Assembly: GCA_964406465.1 (NCBI GenBank) | Contig: CAYORT010000016.1 | Location: 7,178-71,177, forward strand | Source: JAHEZL01 sp964406465 | GTDB lineage: Bacteria > Bacteroidota > Bacteroidia > Flavobacteriales_C > GCA-002722245 | Reading direction: 5' to 3' | Length of the DNA stretch: 64,000 nucleotides | Shown here: positions 62,644 to 64,000 of the stretch, in pieces | Layout of the letters: each line of letters opens with the position of its first letter | Numbering within the stretch: the stretch's first letter is position 1 | The notes under the pieces: generated by a model | What the model was told of the DNA's origin: nothing | Seen by the model: only the letters and a program-made list of their open reading frames with translations | The model's database searches: none | Made by a program: the position numbers and the translations under genes

Positions 62644-63663
62644 ATGAAATTCAATTGGTGCAAATACAAAAAACTTTTGCTTTTTTTAAGCTTGTTTGTC
62701 TTTGTTTCTGGCTTTTCTCAAGATTTGCATTTCACTCAGTTTTTCTTTGCACCTTCCAATTATAATCCTGCTCATATTGGTGATTTTGACGGAGATTATA
62801 GAGTAATTGGAAATCAACGTCGACAGTGGGCTTCTGTTACAGTGCCGTATCAAACCTTTGCAGGCTCTTTTGATGCACATCATGTTGCAGGGGTAAAAGG
62901 ACTGGGCGCCATGTTTTCTTTTTTAACCGATAAAACAGGTGATTCTCATTTCACTTATACTATTCTAAATTTAGGTTTGTCTTACCAGCTTCAATCTACA
63001 GATTCTAGCAACTTCTTTACCGTTGCTATTCAATCTGGTTTAAGTAACAAGCAATTTAGTTTGCAGGATTTGAAATATGATAATCAATATAACGGTTTCT
63101 TTTACGATCCAAACATTGCAAGTATTGAGACCTTCAATAAGCTTTCTATAAATTACTTGAATTTAAATGCGGGCTTTAAGTTTAAACATGTTTTTAGCAG
63201 AAAATCAAGTTTTCATTTAGCGGGTAGCCTCTACAATATTAATCAGCCGAAAGAAACTTTTATGAATAATGCCATTATACGTTTAGATAGAAGATTTAAC
63301 TTGGAGTTTGGAACTGAACATATTTTAAATAATCGCTTGTCGATTCTACCCTTAATGCTCTTTTCCTTTCAAGGTAAATACTCAGAATACAACATTGGAG
63401 CTATGGTGAAATATAGCTTAGTGAATGAAATGTTTAACAAGTGGCAGGTGCTTGGTGGTTTGTGGGGAAGGGCTGGTGATGCGGGTAGTTTGTTTGTGGG
63501 GCTAATTCGCAACAACTGGACTTTTGGGGCTAGTTATGATATTAATTTGTCGAACCTCCAGCCAGCTTCACAAAATAGAGGGGGATTGGAATTGTCGGTA
63601 ATTTACATTTGGAAAAAAGCACCTCAAATACCAAAATTTAAAGTTTGTCCGAAATACCTATGA
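62644..63663 (+). CDS. PorP/SprF family T9SS membrane protein
   Basis: From ATG 62644 (339 residues), with a signal peptide ending SGFSQ; an upstream open frame adds 29 residues that overlap the terminator, so is rejected. The early part DLHFTQFFFAPSNYNPAHIGDFDGDYRVIGNQRRQW is the PorP/SprF signature. The rest is an outer-membrane barrel. PorP/SprF proteins take part in T9SS or in surface display of specific cargo. The stop overlaps the next start by four bases (ATGA). Confidence 0.93.
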   Translation: MKFNWCKYKKLLLFLSLFVFVSGFSQDLHFTQFFFAPSNYNPAHIGDFDGDYRVIGNQRRQWASVTVPYQTFAGSFDAHHVAGVKGLGAMFSFLTDKTGDSHFTYTILNLGLSYQLQSTDSSNFFTVAIQSGLSNKQFSLQDLKYDNQYNGFFYDPNIASIETFNKLSINYLNLNAGFKFKHVFSRKSSFHLAGSLYNINQPKETFMNNAIIRLDRRFNLEFGTEHILNNRLSILPLMLFSFQGKYSEYNIGAMVKYSLVNEMFNKWQVLGGLWGRAGDAGSLFVGLIRNNWTFGASYDINLSNLQPASQNRGGLELSVIYIWKKAPQIPKFKVCPKYL

Positions 63664-64000
63664 GATACCTTCTTTTAATATTTACTGCTTTAGCATTTAG
63701 TGCCAGTCAAGCGCAAAGTAAGGTGCAGTATGCTCAAAATGCCGAGCAGGAATTTATTAAAGGTAATTACATTGGATCTGCTTACGCGTTCCAAAAAATA
63801 TATGATACTGATACTACTAACATCGAAATAGCATACAAACTAGCCGATTCTTATCTCAATTATTTCGCATACAAAAAGGCTTATCACTATTTCGAATTGG
63901 TGAATGCTTCAAATCAACGAACCATATTTATTGATGCATTGTACCACATGGCGATGATCAATAAGTTCTTTAGAAATTATGAATTAAGCGAAAAACAATT
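63660..64000 (+). CDS. Partial periplasmic protein, TPR-like N-terminus
   Basis: Starts at ATG 63660 inside the last codons of the PorP/SprF gene (ATGA overlap) and is open to the window edge, 113 residues visible. There is a signal peptide ending SQAQS, then a helical TPR-like stretch (EQEFIKGNYIGSAYAFQKIY, YKLADSYLNYFAYKKAYHYF). In many Bacteroidetes the gene after porP is an OmpA-family protein with TPR and WD40-like repeats; I infer that, but the C-terminal domains are outside the window. Confidence 0.75.
   Translation, partial: MRYLLLIFTALAFSASQAQSKVQYAQNAEQEFIKGNYIGSAYAFQKIYDTDTTNIEIAYKLADSYLNYFAYKKAYHYFELVNASNQRTIFIDALYHMAMINKFFRNYELSEKQ

Noticed and set aside
1..64000. CRISPR arrays, tRNA genes, rRNA genes, insertion sequences, prophage
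   Set aside because: None found: no regular direct repeats with spacers, no cloverleaf in intergenic gaps, no transposase or integrase.

Overview
The window is AT-rich chromosomal DNA from a member of the Bacteroidetes, probably Flavobacteriia-like or a related free-living lineage; the order cannot be fixed from sequence alone. The evidence is the type IX secretion (T9SS) machinery and cargo (a PorP/SprF protein and several secreted proteins with C-terminal sorting domains), several TonB-type outer-membrane barrels, lineage-typical families (DUF6913 beside dapA, DUF5723, DUF983, DUF3817, DUF2167), and promoters with the Bacteroidetes -7 box TAnnTTTG in place of a sigma-70 -10 box. Most of it is ordinary chromosome, with no phage, plasmid, CRISPR array, transposase or tRNA gene.

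Layout. 1-4.6 kb: the end of a VWA-domain membrane protein, an M48 protease, a DUF6913 protein and dapA. 4.6-7.2 kb: an accessory pair, a probable PD-(D/E)XK nuclease and a Fic protein. 7.3-11.3 kb: exonuclease VII (xseA-xseB) and a Kef-type cation/proton antiporter. 11.4-14.3 kb: a response regulator and a six-domain hybrid histidine kinase. 14.3-14.5 kb: a candidate small RNA with its own promoter and terminator. 14.5-19.6 kb: a small secreted protein, ispH, pyrD, a lipoprotein, a YciO-type protein and transaldolase. 19.6-24.8 kb: two paralogous secreted proteins, each broken by one extra base in a G run, and a GH9 cellulase, all on the minus strand. 24.9-29.7 kb: a 45-residue lipoprotein and parE-parC. 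29.7-38.2 kb: secreted and outer-membrane proteins, including a delta-60-repeat protein with an in-frame stop and a sialidase-fold protein. A 137-bp nested inverted repeat lies at 31.1 kb.

38.2-52.6 kb: a methyltransferase, an RNA helicase, a dipeptide epimerase, a MORN-repeat protein, small membrane and redox proteins, a fused FAD/Fe-S dehydrogenase, DUF5723, GNAT and VanZ-like proteins, the ammonium transporter and a DUF2167 protein. RNase P RNA (rnpB) lies at 52.65-52.98 kb on the minus strand and carries two copies of a 19-nt palindromic repeat. 53-58 kb is a minus-strand envelope group (TonB-dependent receptor, CarboxypepD_reg protein, M23 peptidase). 58-62 kb holds a DeaD-like helicase and an ABC-F protein. 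The right end is a lipoprotein and a porP/sprF gene overlapping the start of a partial downstream gene.

The genes combine housekeeping (lysine, pyrimidine and isoprenoid synthesis, DNA topology, RNA processing) with a surface programme in which T9SS exports adhesin-like or hydrolytic proteins. No complete undescribed system stands out. The best leads are the repeat pair in rnpB, the nested inverted repeat, the orphan small RNA, the homopolymer-broken twin surface proteins, and the Fic/nuclease pair.
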